A stretch of DNA of 43,795 bases from Desulfovibrio sp. (GTDB taxonomy: Bacteria; Desulfobacterota; Desulfovibrionia; Desulfovibrionales; Desulfovibrionaceae). Below are positions 15,322-22,023 of this stretch, one piece after another; position 1 is the stretch's first letter; each line of letters begins with the position of its first letter. The translations under genes and the position numbers were made by a program. The notes beneath the pieces were generated by a model. The model ran no database searches. It had not been told where the DNA came from and saw only the letters and a list, made by a program, of their open reading frames with translations. The DNA is taken from assembly GCA_031273845.1 (NCBI GenBank), contig JAISRC010000081.1, forward strand, positions 1 to 43,795. Direction: 5' to 3'.

Positions 15322-15806
15322 ATGGATGCCCATTTCCCTGTGGTCATTTGCCTGGACAATTCCACCGCCCGGCCTTTGACCTGCTTGGCCCATTTGCTTT
15401 CCAGCATTCCCGCGCCGGCTGAGGCGTATTGCCCTGCCTTGATCATGCCCAAGGTGTTCTTAAAGCCCAAAAGCCCGGACAGCCCCATGTTAAATGCCAT
15501 GTTCAGCAGCACGGCATAACGGGGCGCATCAAGGTCTTTCGCCCAGGGAAGTTTCAGGTCGAGCTGCTCGGCGTAGCGTTGCACGTCGATACTCAGCAGG
15601 CGATCCGCCTGATCATCCGTGAGCTGGGAGGATGCGGCAATGCCGGGTACGGGGTTTGCGTCAAGGTTGTGGCCGTAGCCGATTGTCAACGCCCCCGCCG
15701 GGCAGCGGTAGGCGATATGCCGCCCGTCAAGGTTGCGTTTGGCGCCTTCGTGGCGTTTCAGTTGCGCCAGAAACTTGCGCCCGTCGTCAGAGTTGAGGTC
15801 AAGCAC
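15318..15806 (-). CDS. Endolysin, T4-type lysozyme (GH24)
   Basis: 162 residues starting at GTG 15806, six bases after AGGAGG. It has the GH24 catalytic arrangement: KRHEGAKRNL with the catalytic Glu near residue 19, YRCPAGALTIGYGHNLD with the downstream Thr and Gly-Tyr-Gly-His, and the C-terminal helical domain with AVLLNMAFNMGLSGLLGFKNTL. No signal peptide or N-terminal anchor is seen, so export relies on the holin. It is the first gene after a rho-independent terminator and so probably the first gene of the late transcript. Confidence 0.92.
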   Translation of the reverse strand: MLDLNSDDGRKFLAQLKRHEGAKRNLDGRHIAYRCPAGALTIGYGHNLDANPVPGIAASSQLTDDQADRLLSIDVQRYAEQLDLKLPWAKDLDAPRYAVLLNMAFNMGLSGLLGFKNTLGMIKAGQYASAGAGMLESKWAKQVKGRAVELSRQMTTGKWASI

Positions 15807-15836
15807 GGAGATCCTCCTTTGTATAAGGAGGGCGAG

Positions 15837-15874
15837 AAAAAGCCCTCGCGCAGAGATTTACTCCGGGCGAGGGC
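15837..15874 (-). terminator. Rho-independent terminator after the Mor-like gene
   Basis: Read on the minus strand, GCCCTCGC (15874-15867) pairs with GCGAGGGC (15849-15842) and is followed by TTTTT (15841-15837). It lies 26 bases beyond the Mor-family stop codon and upstream of the lysozyme RBS, so it separates the middle transcript from the late transcript. Confidence 0.8.
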
Positions 15875-15899
15875 GCGGGAAAGGTTGAGGGGGGTCAGT

Positions 15900-16385
15900 C
15901 TATCCGAACAGTCTGCATTGTTGAAGTTGCGTCTTCCGGCCGCAGGCCGGAGCATCCCATTCGTCGGCTGTGGTCTTGTTCACGATGTCCCACAGCACGC
16001 GATCAGCGAGACGGTAACGGACTGCGAAGTCGAAAACAATATCCCGCCCGGTTTCGCCCTGGGCGCGGCGGGCGTCGAACTCCCGCACAATGACCATGTT
16101 GCGGACGCGGCGCAGGGCGTCCTTGCAGTTGGGGATGTAGAGTTTCGTCCCGCCGTAGCGCGCGGTCAGCTTGTCCGCGGCGGCGTCGCCCACCACGTCC
16201 GCCAGCAACTGGTATCGCAACTCGCCTATTTTGTTGCGGCGATGCGCCACGGGGAAAGTTGTCCCGCCGAGCTTTGTGACCAACGCCAAGGTTTTGTCTA
16301 TGCCGATTATATCGGCTAACTCGCGCGCCTGATCGGGCAGCAGGTGCTCGTATTCCCGCAAGGTTTCCGTGTCATGGTTAATCAC
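15900..16385 (-). CDS. Mor-family middle/late transcription activator
   Basis: 161 residues starting at GTG 16385 seven bases after AAGGAGG, overlapping the upstream gene by four bases. The N-terminal dimerisation part (ELADIIGIDKTLALVTKLGGTTFPV) contains the GGT/FPV element of Mor/C proteins. The C-terminal DNA-binding part includes ALRRVRNMVIVREFDA and the HTH-like YRLADRVLWDIVNKTTA. Mor activates middle transcription in Mu; only one Mor/C-type gene is visible here, so it may act directly on the late promoter upstream of the lysozyme. A terminator follows at 15837-15874. Confidence 0.87.
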   Translation of the reverse strand: MINHDTETLREYEHLLPDQARELADIIGIDKTLALVTKLGGTTFPVAHRRNKIGELRYQLLADVVGDAAADKLTARYGGTKLYIPNCKDALRRVRNMVIVREFDARRAQGETGRDIVFDFAVRYRLADRVLWDIVNKTTADEWDAPACGRKTQLQQCRLFG

Positions 16386-16846
16386 GCCTGCGCCTCCTTT
16401 TTAACGCGAGTTTCCGCTTTTTTAATCAGCGCCACGAGCACGGCGTTAAGCTGTTCACGGGTAAGCCATTCCAGCCGCTCCACGTTCCACATGCGCAGCC
16501 CTATGCCGTGGGCATAATCCCATGTCAGGCCCATATCCACAATCAGGGCGTTGATTTTCGAGAGCAGAGGCGCATGCTCTCGCGGCGCTTTGCCGCAGCC
16601 CCGCCGGGGCCTTGCTTTCTGCCGCGGCGGTTGCCCCTCCCAACCCAAGGCGCGGAACTCGGCAACCAGAGCGGAGAGAGCGCCCTCGCTCATGCGGCCG
16701 GCGCTCGGCTCACGGGTAGAGGGATCGAGGCAGTTCCGCCCACCCATGCGGAATACTATGTCACGGTAGACGTAATCGGGCAGGCCAAGGTCTTTCTTGG
16801 CAATATGGACCTGGGCAAGCAGGGCATTGCGAGACGGCATTGTCAT
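16382..16846 (-). CDS. Mu gp16-like protein (DUF1018)
   Basis: 154 residues of the gp16/DUF1018 family, a regulatory-region protein found next to Mor in Mu-like phages. The N-terminus NALLAQVHIAKKDLGLPDYVYRDIV with FRMGG is the family signature. The middle is basic and proline-rich (PPRQKARPRRGCGKAPRE), and the C-terminal half (LLSKINALIVDMGLTWDYAHGI, RLEWLTREQLNAVLVALIKKAE) completes the domain. The biochemical function is unknown. RBS AGGAGA precedes ATG 16846. The gene is coupled to mor by a four-base overlap. Confidence 0.85.
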   Translation of the reverse strand: MTMPSRNALLAQVHIAKKDLGLPDYVYRDIVFRMGGRNCLDPSTREPSAGRMSEGALSALVAEFRALGWEGQPPRQKARPRRGCGKAPREHAPLLSKINALIVDMGLTWDYAHGIGLRMWNVERLEWLTREQLNAVLVALIKKAETRVKKEAQA

Positions 16847-16872
16847 GGCGTTATCTCCTGTGAGTCGTCAGT

Positions 16873-17079
16873 TTATGCATTGATTCCGGCGGGCAGCGAT
16901 GCCTTGACATCCGCGGGGATGGTCTGCCCGCACAGGCGGTAGGCGTCGACCTCAACATCTTCGGCGACGGCGTAGCCTCGGCGCTTTGTCCAACACCTGG
17001 GGCAGCGGTAATTGTTTGTGGGGCGGCCGCAGTCGGCGCAACGGCGGGGCGGGGGGAGGTATCTAGGGTCACGTGTCAT
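16873..17079 (-). CDS. Small zinc-ribbon protein (function unknown)
   Basis: 68 residues from ATG 17079 (AGAGG seven bases upstream); an in-frame ATG at 17097 has no RBS. It contains a compact four-cysteine zinc ribbon, CADCG and CPRCW, near residues 13-30. The rest (AYRLCGQTIPADVKASLPAG) is not recognised. It heads the gp16-mor transcription unit and is divergent from the nuclease gene on the plus strand. It may be a DNA-, RNA- or protein-binding accessory; no specific role can be assigned. Confidence 0.6.
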   Translation of the reverse strand: MTRDPRYLPPPRRCADCGRPTNNYRCPRCWTKRRGYAVAEDVEVDAYRLCGQTIPADVKASLPAGINA

Positions 17080-17118
17080 GTCTTGCCTCTCTTGCATTGA
17101 TTATGCTATGCGCCGTGC

Positions 17119-17625
17119 ATGCGTATAATAATTGCACTGTGCCTGATGCTGTTTCTGCTTGCTTATCCCGCCTGTGCCTGGGAGGCCCGCGTCGTGAGTG
17201 TCGCCGACGGCGACACGATCACTGTGGAGCCGGAGCGGGGCGGGGATCGCGTCAAGATCAGGCTGCACGGCATTGACGCGCCGGAGCGCAAGCAGCCCTA
17301 TGGACAGTCCGCGCGCGGTTTTGTCCACAATGTTTCGCTGTATAAACGTGTCGAAATCGACACAAAGGTGAAGGACAGATACGGGCGTACCGTGGCCGTA
17401 GTCACGGTTCCGGGCGGCGTGTTGCAGGAGATGCTGCTTGACGCCGGGCTGGCCTGGGTATACCCGCAATACTGTAAGGATACGTTTTGCGGCGCATGGG
17501 AGCGTAAGCAGTCCGTTGCCCGCAAGGCGCGCAAGGGCTTGTGGGCGGACCCTGATCCCGTCCCGCCGTGGGAATGGCGGCGGGCAAAGAAAAATAACCA
17601 ACAACAGCGTATCGCGGAGGAATGA
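17119..17625 (+). CDS. Secreted thermonuclease-family nuclease (SNase-like)
   Basis: 168 residues with an N-terminal signal peptide (MRIIIALCLMLFLLAYPACA, cleavage near CAWEA). The SNase/TNase fold signature is clear: ARVVSVADGDTITVE, IRLHGIDAPERKQPYG, with the catalytic Arg and Glu of the family, and KVKDRYGRTVAVV with the second catalytic Arg. It should degrade DNA and RNA in a Ca2+-dependent manner outside the cytoplasm. It is on the plus strand against the flow of the late and middle genes and is coupled to the next gene, so it looks like a moron: a cargo gene expressed from the lysogen. Close homologues are common in plasmids and phages. Confidence 0.88.
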   Translation: MRIIIALCLMLFLLAYPACAWEARVVSVADGDTITVEPERGGDRVKIRLHGIDAPERKQPYGQSARGFVHNVSLYKRVEIDTKVKDRYGRTVAVVTVPGGVLQEMLLDAGLAWVYPQYCKDTFCGAWERKQSVARKARKGLWADPDPVPPWEWRRAKKNNQQQRIAEE

Positions 17626-17626
17626 C

Positions 17627-18136
17627 ATGAAAAAATTTCTAATGTGTTTGTCAGCGTTGTTTTTATGCCTTTTTATCGTTGCAGATAGCGCATACGCAAA
17701 AGATTTCGGCATAACGTGGCAAGATTTTATTACAGTGTGGAACAAGCGCAAACTGGATGATGTACCGCTACTTGACATTAAGAAATCGCAAAATGTAGGT
17801 GGCAACATTACTATACAAGCCGGAAAATTTTTTGTTACATTAGTTTGTGAAAATAATAAAATAAAGCAGTTGGGAATAGCGCAAACTCTATCGGACGATA
17901 GCACAGCTATAATGGATGCACTATTTGCATATGCGTATGCAGTTGGGCTGTTGGTTGATTTTAACAGCGAAAAGACAAAGTATGCTTTTAAAGATTTAGG
18001 CTTATTTGAAATGGCGAACAGAGATGATATTGGTAGATATAATAGAAAATTGCTGTTGGAAATTGATAACATGAACTTTGGTGTTATTGTGCAAGGAAAG
18101 ATTATCATGTTTACCCTACAATATAGTACAGGGTAA
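17627..18136 (+). CDS. AT-rich secreted protein of unknown function paired with the nuclease
   Basis: 169 residues; the ATG at 17627 follows the nuclease stop by one base, with GGAGG seven bases upstream. A signal peptide is evident (KKFLMCLSALFLCLFIVADSAYA). The mature part is soluble, with DFGITWQDFITVWNKRKLDD, AGKFFVTLVCENNKIKQLGIAQ and FNSEKTKYAFKDLGLF; I do not recognise a family. Base composition is strikingly AT-rich with AAA/ATA codons, unlike the GC-rich neighbours, which suggests recent transfer. A strong terminator follows. Its place in an operon with a secreted nuclease suggests a partner or inhibitor; this is only inference. Confidence 0.75.
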   Translation: MKKFLMCLSALFLCLFIVADSAYAKDFGITWQDFITVWNKRKLDDVPLLDIKKSQNVGGNITIQAGKFFVTLVCENNKIKQLGIAQTLSDDSTAIMDALFAYAYAVGLLVDFNSEKTKYAFKDLGLFEMANRDDIGRYNRKLLLEIDNMNFGVIVQGKIIMFTLQYSTG

Positions 18137-18163
18137 ACTAGGTTTAGAGGAATTGCACAGAGG

Positions 18164-18190
18164 AAGCCCCGCCCCTGCGGGGCTTTTTTT
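18164..18190 (+). terminator. Rho-independent terminator of the nuclease operon
   Basis: AAGCCCCGC (18164-18172), loop CCCT, GCGGGGCTT (18177-18185) and then a run of T to 18190. It ends the plus-strand nuclease/AT-rich gene pair and insulates it from the C4/Rha unit. Confidence 0.92.
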
Positions 18191-18196
18191 GCGCCC

Positions 18197-18225
18197 TTGA
18201 CATTTTTTAAGGGCAAGGTTAGCGT
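18197..18225 (+). promoter_or_regulatory. Candidate promoter of the C4-rha leader transcript
   Basis: A perfect -35 box TTGACA lies at 18197-18202. Seventeen bases on is TAGCGT, a poor -10 match. It is the only convincing -35 between the upstream terminator and the C4 RNA, and it is placed so that one transcript would carry target 1, C4, target 2 and rha, as in P1. The weak -10 keeps confidence low. Confidence 0.35.
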
Positions 18226-18237
18226 GGCCTTGTCGGT

Positions 18238-18255
18238 GCTGAAAACACCAACTGG
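18238..18255 (+). promoter_or_regulatory. Upstream target site of the C4 antisense RNA
   Basis: GCTGAAAACACCAACTGG is complementary to 17 of 18 bases of CCAGTTGCTGTTTTCAGC at 18377-18394 inside the C4 RNA. In phage P1 the C4 RNA pairs with a similar upstream target in its own leader, and in P4 the CI RNA (seqB) pairs with seqA. The site lies before C4 in the same transcript. Confidence 0.7.
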
Positions 18256-18323
18256 CGGCCGCGCCAACCCGAAAGCATTGGCTTTCTTTTTGCCCTTCGA
18301 CCGAGGGGGAAATTCTGTCTTTG

Positions 18324-18404
18324 CTTGCCGGGCGTGGGTGAAATAGAATACCCGTGAGGGGAAATAGCCCGCAGCTCCAGTTGCTGTTTTCAGCGCCCGG
18401 CAGG
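18324..18404 (+). ncRNA. C4-type antisense RNA
   Basis: A multi-branched fold closed by an 11-bp stem: CTTGCCGGGCG (18324-18334) with CGCCCGGCAGG (18394-18404), one G-U pair. Inside are GGGT/ACCC (18336-18339 with 18350-18353), a small GGG/CCC hairpin in the segment GAGGGGAAATAGCCC, and a single-stranded-like antisense region CCAGTTGCTGTTTTCAGC. The conserved block GTGGGTGAAATAGAATACCC followed by GTGAGGGGAAATAGCC is what I recall of the phage C4 antisense RNA family (P1/P7 C4). Its antisense region is complementary to sites at 18238-18255 and 18433-18450. It should repress the downstream rha gene by pairing with its leader. Confidence 0.85.
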
Positions 18405-18432
18405 CTCCGTTGTGGAGCTTGTCAAAACCGGC

Positions 18433-18452
18433 CCTGAAAAGGCCAACTGGAG
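18433..18452 (+). promoter_or_regulatory. Downstream C4 target overlapping the rha ribosome-binding site
   Basis: CCTGAAAAGGCCAACTGG (18433-18450) matches the complement of the C4 antisense segment in two blocks, CTGAAAA and CAACTGG, with a mismatched centre. The last bases lead directly into TGGAG (18448-18452), the Shine-Dalgarno sequence of rha eight bases before its ATG. Pairing by C4 would hide the RBS. Confidence 0.65.
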
Positions 18453-18459
18453 TTATACC

Positions 18460-19101
18460 ATGAATAGCCTTACTTCCCCTGTTTCCATCGTTTCCGGCAA
18501 CAATACCATCACTCACACATTGAACGGTCAGCCTGCGGTATCCAGCAAGGATATCGCCCTGCGTTTTCAGAAGAAGCACAAGGACATTTTGCGGGACATT
18601 GAACGGATTCGCCTTACTGTCCCAAAGGCTTTTCATGGGCGCAATTTTGCGCCCATGATCACGGAAGTCGAAATAGGCAAAGGAGCAACCCGTCAAGATC
18701 CGGCTTTCCTCCTTACCCGTGACGCCTTCAGCCTTTTGGCAATGGGGTTCACCGGCAAGGCGGCAATCCTCTGGAAACTCAAGTATATCGAAGCATTCAA
18801 CGCCCTTGAGCGGGCAGCTCTGGAAAATCTGAGCGGACAGGTTATTGAGGCCCGCCGCCGGATCTCCGAGGTGGAGGCCGGCGCGGAGCAGGCCCGACGG
18901 GCGGCCCGCGCCGAGGGCGCGCGGATTGCCTACCGCCTCACGCCGGCAAGACGCCGCCGCATGCACCGGGCGGTCTATTGGCGCAACAGGGGCCTGGGCA
19001 TCCAGAGCGTTGCAAAACTGCTCGACATGCACGGCAGGGAAGCCGCAAGCCTTCTGAAAGCCGCCGCGTTGATCGGCCTTACGGAACAAGGGGCCGCGTA
19101 A
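18460..19101 (+). CDS. Rha-family phage regulatory protein
   Basis: 213 residues from ATG 18460 (GGAG RBS). The pRha domain covers about residues 20-110: TLNGQPAVSSKDIALRFQKKH, DILRDIERI, FLLTRDAFSLLAMGFTGKAA and LWKLKYIEAFNALE are hallmark segments. The C-terminal half is a helical extension (VIEARRRISEVEAGAEQARRA) ending in a helix-turn-helix-like segment (GIQSVAKLLDMHGREAASLLKAA). Rha proteins act in phage regulation or antirepression in P22-, P4- and phi80-like phages. Here the gene is preceded by a C4 antisense RNA leader, the same logic as P1 ant. Placing it inside a Mu-like prophage adds a second, RNA-based control unit beside the CI-type repressor. Confidence 0.88.
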   Translation: MNSLTSPVSIVSGNNTITHTLNGQPAVSSKDIALRFQKKHKDILRDIERIRLTVPKAFHGRNFAPMITEVEIGKGATRQDPAFLLTRDAFSLLAMGFTGKAAILWKLKYIEAFNALERAALENLSGQVIEARRRISEVEAGAEQARRAARAEGARIAYRLTPARRRRMHRAVYWRNRGLGIQSVAKLLDMHGREAASLLKAAALIGLTEQGAA

Positions 19102-19102
19102 C

Positions 19103-19306
19103 ATGGAGATACACGACACGGGCAATCCTCTTGACCGGATCGACCGGACCCGGCAAGTCCTGGACTTCCTGATCCAGACAACGTGTTGGAGCGATCCGGC
19201 GGACCATGCGGAGTTGCCGCCCGACGCCCTTTGCGGGCTGGCGCAGATACTCTCGGTTTGCCGGGATGCCCTGGAAAAAGCCCAGGCCGACTTGTCCCGC
19301 AGATAG
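19103..19306 (+). CDS. Small phage protein co-transcribed with rha (unknown)
   Basis: 67 residues; the ATG lies one base after the rha stop. It is acidic and helical: HDTGNPLDRIDRTRQVLDFL, then PPDALCGLAQILSVCRDALE and KAQADLSRR. No known motif is recognised. The tight spacing and GC-rich third positions in line with phage codon use support a real gene that is translated with rha. It faces the minus-strand gene ending at 19320. Confidence 0.6.
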   Translation: MEIHDTGNPLDRIDRTRQVLDFLIQTTCWSDPADHAELPPDALCGLAQILSVCRDALEKAQADLSRR

Positions 19307-19319
19307 CCCATAACGCCCC

Positions 19320-19802
19320 TCATCCTCGCCCGGCATGGTTTGCGCCTTGCCGGGCGCTTGTATTTCTGTGTCTGAGCGGCTCCACCTCATCCACCGGCAC
19401 GGCGATAAAGCCGGCCGCCACGGTCATGGCAAAAACGTAAAAGCGCCCGTCAAAACCGCGCCAGGGGGGGCTTGCGGTCCAGGACAATTCCCGGCGCGGC
19501 AGGCCGTCATGCCAGAATTTGACGCTTACGCGGCTGCTGCGCGGCAGATCAGGCAATTTGTCCGGCAACACTGCTGCGGCCTCGCCGAAGGCATGCGCGG
19601 CCAGCAAGTCCGCCAGCCGGGTCCGGTCAAAAAACAGCGGCTTTCCTTCCGGCGTGTCGATCCAGCGCCGGCCGAGGCGTACCCGGTAAAGCCCTTCTTC
19701 CCCGCCGTACAGTTCGGCGGGAGAGAGTTCCAGCTTGCGGCGACATGTGTCGATTCTGACACTGATTGAACCGCAAAATTCGCGTTTGTCGGTGGGCATC
19801 AC
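19320..19802 (-). CDS. Hypothetical prophage protein (last gene of the early operon)
   Basis: About 160 residues; starts at 19802 or 19799 (ATGATG), overlapping the upstream gene by four bases. No family is recognised. Visible features are a basic, Cys-containing N-terminus (CGSISVRIDTCRRKLELSPAEL), a central domain with YRVRLGRRWIDTPEGKPLFFD and FGEAAAVLPDKLPDLP, and a hydrophobic stretch FDGRFYVFAMTVAAGFIAVP. A GCCCGGCA/TGCCGGGC hairpin (19328-19355) lies in its 3' end and may stop transcription from the convergent rha unit. The last 20 residues are poorly structured. Confidence 0.6.
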   Translation of the reverse strand: MMPTDKREFCGSISVRIDTCRRKLELSPAELYGGEEGLYRVRLGRRWIDTPEGKPLFFDRTRLADLLAAHAFGEAAAVLPDKLPDLPRSSRVSVKFWHDGLPRRELSWTASPPWRGFDGRFYVFAMTVAAGFIAVPVDEVEPLRHRNTSARQGANHAGRG

Positions 19803-20017
19803 AAAGATTCCCTGCGCAAAGAGTGGTGCGTTGTTTTAATGATATTCATGTTTATCAGGCCGCACACTGTCTCCAATGGGACGCGGAACGCTTCCATTAC
19901 TTGACCAATTGTGCTCCCGGCCAGCAGCATATCAAGCATGGCCTGTCGTTCTTCAGCGGGCATGCTCATTGCCTGCGCCCGCCACTGCTGCATGATTTTA
20001 GCGCCTCTTGCCTGCAT
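19799..20017 (-). CDS. Small helical early protein (unknown)
   Basis: 72 residues, MQARGAKIMQQWRAQAMSM then PAEERQAMLDMLLAGSTIGQ and VMEAFRVPLETVCGLINMNI. The second half looks like a helix-turn-helix that responds to a repeated question of small regulatory proteins (TIGQVMEAFRVPLETV), so DNA binding is possible but unproven. It is coupled with the next gene by the ATGA overlap. No membrane segment is visible. Confidence 0.6.
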   Translation of the reverse strand: MQARGAKIMQQWRAQAMSMPAEERQAMLDMLLAGSTIGQVMEAFRVPLETVCGLINMNIIKTTHHSLRRESL

Positions 20018-20073
20018 ACAGAGTTCTCCATATTATTGGCTGCTCATCAGTACCGGGCAACCACGCCCGGCAG

Positions 20074-20091
20074 ACCGCCCTGCAGGGCGGT
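20074..20091. terminator. Perfect GC-rich palindrome between HU and the small helical gene (possible terminator)
   Basis: ACCGCCC-TGCA-GGGCGGT is a perfect 7-bp stem with a four-base loop in the 81-base gap downstream of the HU gene. No clear T-run follows on either strand (TTTCGCTTTC on plus), so it may attenuate rather than fully terminate, or protect the mRNA end. Confidence 0.4.
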
Positions 20092-20098
20092 TTCGCTT

Positions 20099-20383
20099 TC
20101 AACCCTTCAACGTATCTTTCAGGGCCTTGCCCGCGCTGAACTTGACGGCGTTGTGGGCCGGAATTTTCAGGGCCGCGCCGGTTTGCGGGTTGCGGCCTTC
20201 ACGGGCGGCGCGTTTTACCGCTTTGAGCGATCCCAACCCCAACAGGGAAACGCCCTGTCCGTCTTTGAGCAACCCCAGGCTTACCGCGCCGGCGGCGGTC
20301 AGTACCCGCCCAATGAGCGCAGGGCTGGCTTTGTTTTCGTCCAATTCCACCTCAACAGCCCGAATAAATTCTGCCTTGGTCAT
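20099..20383 (-). CDS. HU/IHF-family DNA-binding protein
   Basis: 94 residues of the bacterial HU family. The N-terminal helices are MTKAEFIRAVEVELDENKAS and IGRVLTAAGAVSLGLLKDG, then the beta-arm region GVSLLGLGSLKAVKRAAREGRNPQTGAALKIPAHNAVKFSAGKAL, which contains the GRNPQTG arm-tip sequence with its intercalating Pro. It bends DNA. Mu transposition uses host HU and IHF for transpososome assembly, so a phage-borne HU in the early operon may serve transposition or replication. It follows the CPLC-containing gene on the same strand. Confidence 0.93.
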   Translation of the reverse strand: MTKAEFIRAVEVELDENKASPALIGRVLTAAGAVSLGLLKDGQGVSLLGLGSLKAVKRAAREGRNPQTGAALKIPAHNAVKFSAGKALKDTLKG

Positions 20384-20430
20384 GTGTGTTCTCCAAGTTA
20401 AAGGGTTATATTTTACCTATGAAGGAATCC

Positions 20431-20874
20431 TTATGCTTTGGCATCCTCAAGGACACTTTCAAGGTTTTCAAGGTCTGTGACGGCGTTCTCCATTTCGGAC
20501 AGGACTTCCGCCATACGTTCACCGCGCTCGCTGTCCTGCAAGGAAACAGGCATGTTGTCGTAAGCTGCCTGTCCGGCGCGGTAGCCTTCCTCGTAAAATT
20601 CGTCCCGCATTTTCTGCCATGCCTTGCCGCATAGAGGGCAGGCATCACTGCTCTCTATGTCGTACAGCCTGACCTGCTTCACGGCCCTGTCATCGCCCAC
20701 CCAGCCGTCGAAACGACAGGCGCGGATAAACATGGCGTAGACGTTGTCATCGCTGTTGCTCTCCAACGCCTCCATGATGTCCCGTACAAACAACTCTCCC
20801 TTTGTTTTATCCACAAGAAGGCCGCCGTCCGCCGGTAAAATCCGGACAAATCTATTGCCTGTCATTTTCAGCAC
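20431..20874 (-). CDS. Hypothetical early protein with a CxxC pair
   Basis: About 147 residues from GTG 20874, or 144 from ATG 20865 (MTGNRFVRIL); the RBS does not decide. It contains LFVRDIMEALESNSDDNVYAMF, then RLYDIESSDACPLCGKAWQK (one CxxC pair, possibly metal-binding) and a long C-terminal helix with YEEGYRAGQAAYDN and RMAEVLSEMENAVTDLENLE, likely a coiled coil. It is not recognised as a known family. It lies between the DUF3164 and HU genes in the early operon and overlaps the former by seven bases. Confidence 0.65.
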   Translation of the reverse strand: MLKMTGNRFVRILPADGGLLVDKTKGELFVRDIMEALESNSDDNVYAMFIRACRFDGWVGDDRAVKQVRLYDIESSDACPLCGKAWQKMRDEFYEEGYRAGQAAYDNMPVSLQDSERGERMAEVLSEMENAVTDLENLESVLEDAKA

Positions 20875-21488
20875 TCGCCGACAGGCTGCCAGTCGCCGCC
20901 CTCATCCTGACGGTAGGCCCTGATATGCGCCTTGCTGCTGACAACCTTCAGGCTCTCGCCGATGGCGTGCATGGCCCTGATCCAGCGCTCGTCGTTGATC
21001 GCCAGTTGCCGCAGCCCAAGCACGGCGCTTGTGCTGATCCGACCGGCGCTGTTCGGCCGGAATGCCCGATCAATGAGTGTCCGGATCTCCGGGGTCGCGT
21101 TCTTCACCCAGTCCGTAAGGCACTGGTCGATCAACTCTTTGGCGGCAGCCAATCCTTCGTCGAACACCATATAGTCCGATACTTGCCGGATAATTTTGCA
21201 TTTGCCGTCATAGCTGTAGACGGTGACGTTCCCTTTTTTACCGCCCAAGTCAGCGCCGAAACGCTCTGCGGAAATCTGCAAAAAAGCCTCAAGATCGTCA
21301 CTGCATTGCTTTTTTACTGCGCGTGTCTGCTCTGCCAGTGTCATATAGCGCGCTGTCACTTCCTTCACGAGCGTATCACGCATCTTGTCAATTTCTTTGA
21401 CAAGGCTTTCGGGCACATCCTGCCCACGAGCATTCCGCATATATCTTTCTATTTGTGCCGGTATCATATTTTCCACTGCCGCGCTCAT
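20868..21488 (-). CDS. DUF3164-family phage protein
   Basis: 206 residues of DUF3164, a family found in the early or semi-essential region of Mu-like phages. Typical segments are the N-terminal coiled coil (VPESLVKEIDKMRDTLVKEVTARYMTLAEQ), GADLGGKKGNVTVYSYDGKCKI and the C-terminal ALNDERWIRAMHAI-like region (here QLAINDERWIRAMHAIGESL). Its function is unknown; proximity to transposase, HU and the small regulator suggests a role in replication-transposition or host takeover. Start ATG 21488 is coupled with the preceding gene. Confidence 0.82.
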   Translation of the reverse strand: MSAAVENMIPAQIERYMRNARGQDVPESLVKEIDKMRDTLVKEVTARYMTLAEQTRAVKKQCSDDLEAFLQISAERFGADLGGKKGNVTVYSYDGKCKIIRQVSDYMVFDEGLAAAKELIDQCLTDWVKNATPEIRTLIDRAFRPNSAGRISTSAVLGLRQLAINDERWIRAMHAIGESLKVVSSKAHIRAYRQDEGGDWQPVGEC

Positions 21489-21697
21489 GCTGTCGCCTCC
21501 ATTCTGTTTTGTGCCTGAAATTCCTTCAGGATGTCGTTGCTGATGTTGTCCATTTCTTCCAGGCCGCGGACACGTTCAATGTCGTATTCAATGTCTTTCA
21601 GGACATTGCCCAGAAAGATTTCCAGATCGCCGTTGTCCCGCCGTTTGAGTTCCTTCAGTCTATTTACAGACTGTTGTAAACTTCTCGCTATGCTCAT
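21485..21697 (-). CDS. Small coiled-coil early protein
   Basis: 70 residues from ATG 21697 (MSIARSLQQSVNRLKELKRR), with AAGGAGG at the right distance; the longer upstream frame overlaps another gene and is rejected. It is helical and acidic (IFLGNVLKDIEYDIERVRGLEE), probably coiled coil. No known domain. It overlaps the DUF3164 start by four bases, so translation is coupled. Confidence 0.68.
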   Translation of the reverse strand: MSIARSLQQSVNRLKELKRRDNGDLEIFLGNVLKDIEYDIERVRGLEEMDNISNDILKEFQAQNRMEATA

Positions 21698-21708
21698 ATG
21701 CGCCTCCT

Positions 21709-22023
21709 TTATTGCTGTTTTTCCGGCCGCAGGGGGCATTTGCGGCACTCCCGCCACAAGCGCAGGGCGGCGGGGCTTGATGTGGGGATACGGCCGCCGT
21801 TTGCCGTGCATTCCTCATCCGTCACAAAGCGGTCCAATGCCTTGCACAGCCGCTCGCCCTGCCCGTATGCGGCCAGGACGCGGGCGGCCATGCGCCGCAT
21901 GTCGCCGGGGTACTTGCCGGACATGATCAGGCTGATCGCTGTGCGGGACACACCGAGTCGGCGGGCCGCTTCGGCGCGGCTGCCGGCCTTGACGGCCGCG
22001 GTCAGTATTTCAATCCAGTCCAT
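21709..22023 (-). CDS. Small HTH regulator (phage Cro/Ner-like)
   Basis: 104 residues from ATG 22023 (MDWIEILTAAVKAGSRAEAA). The helix-turn-helix AARRLGVSRTAISLIMSGKYPG is typical of XRE/Cro-like DNA-binding proteins. The second half has RLCKALDRFVTDEECTANGG and a C-terminal CRKCPLRPEKQQ pair that could bind metal. It sits in the early operon and may tune early or middle transcription. Its 5' end overlaps the lipoprotein gene by 14 bases. Confidence 0.68.
   Translation of the reverse strand: MDWIEILTAAVKAGSRAEAARRLGVSRTAISLIMSGKYPGDMRRMAARVLAAYGQGERLCKALDRFVTDEECTANGGRIPTSSPAALRLWRECRKCPLRPEKQQ

Noticed and set aside
17101-19323. A 740-codon open frame on the minus strand
   Set aside because: It lies opposite the nuclease, the AT-rich secreted gene, the terminator, C4 RNA and rha. 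Its translation shows no domain and contains low-quality composition, so it is a chance frame.
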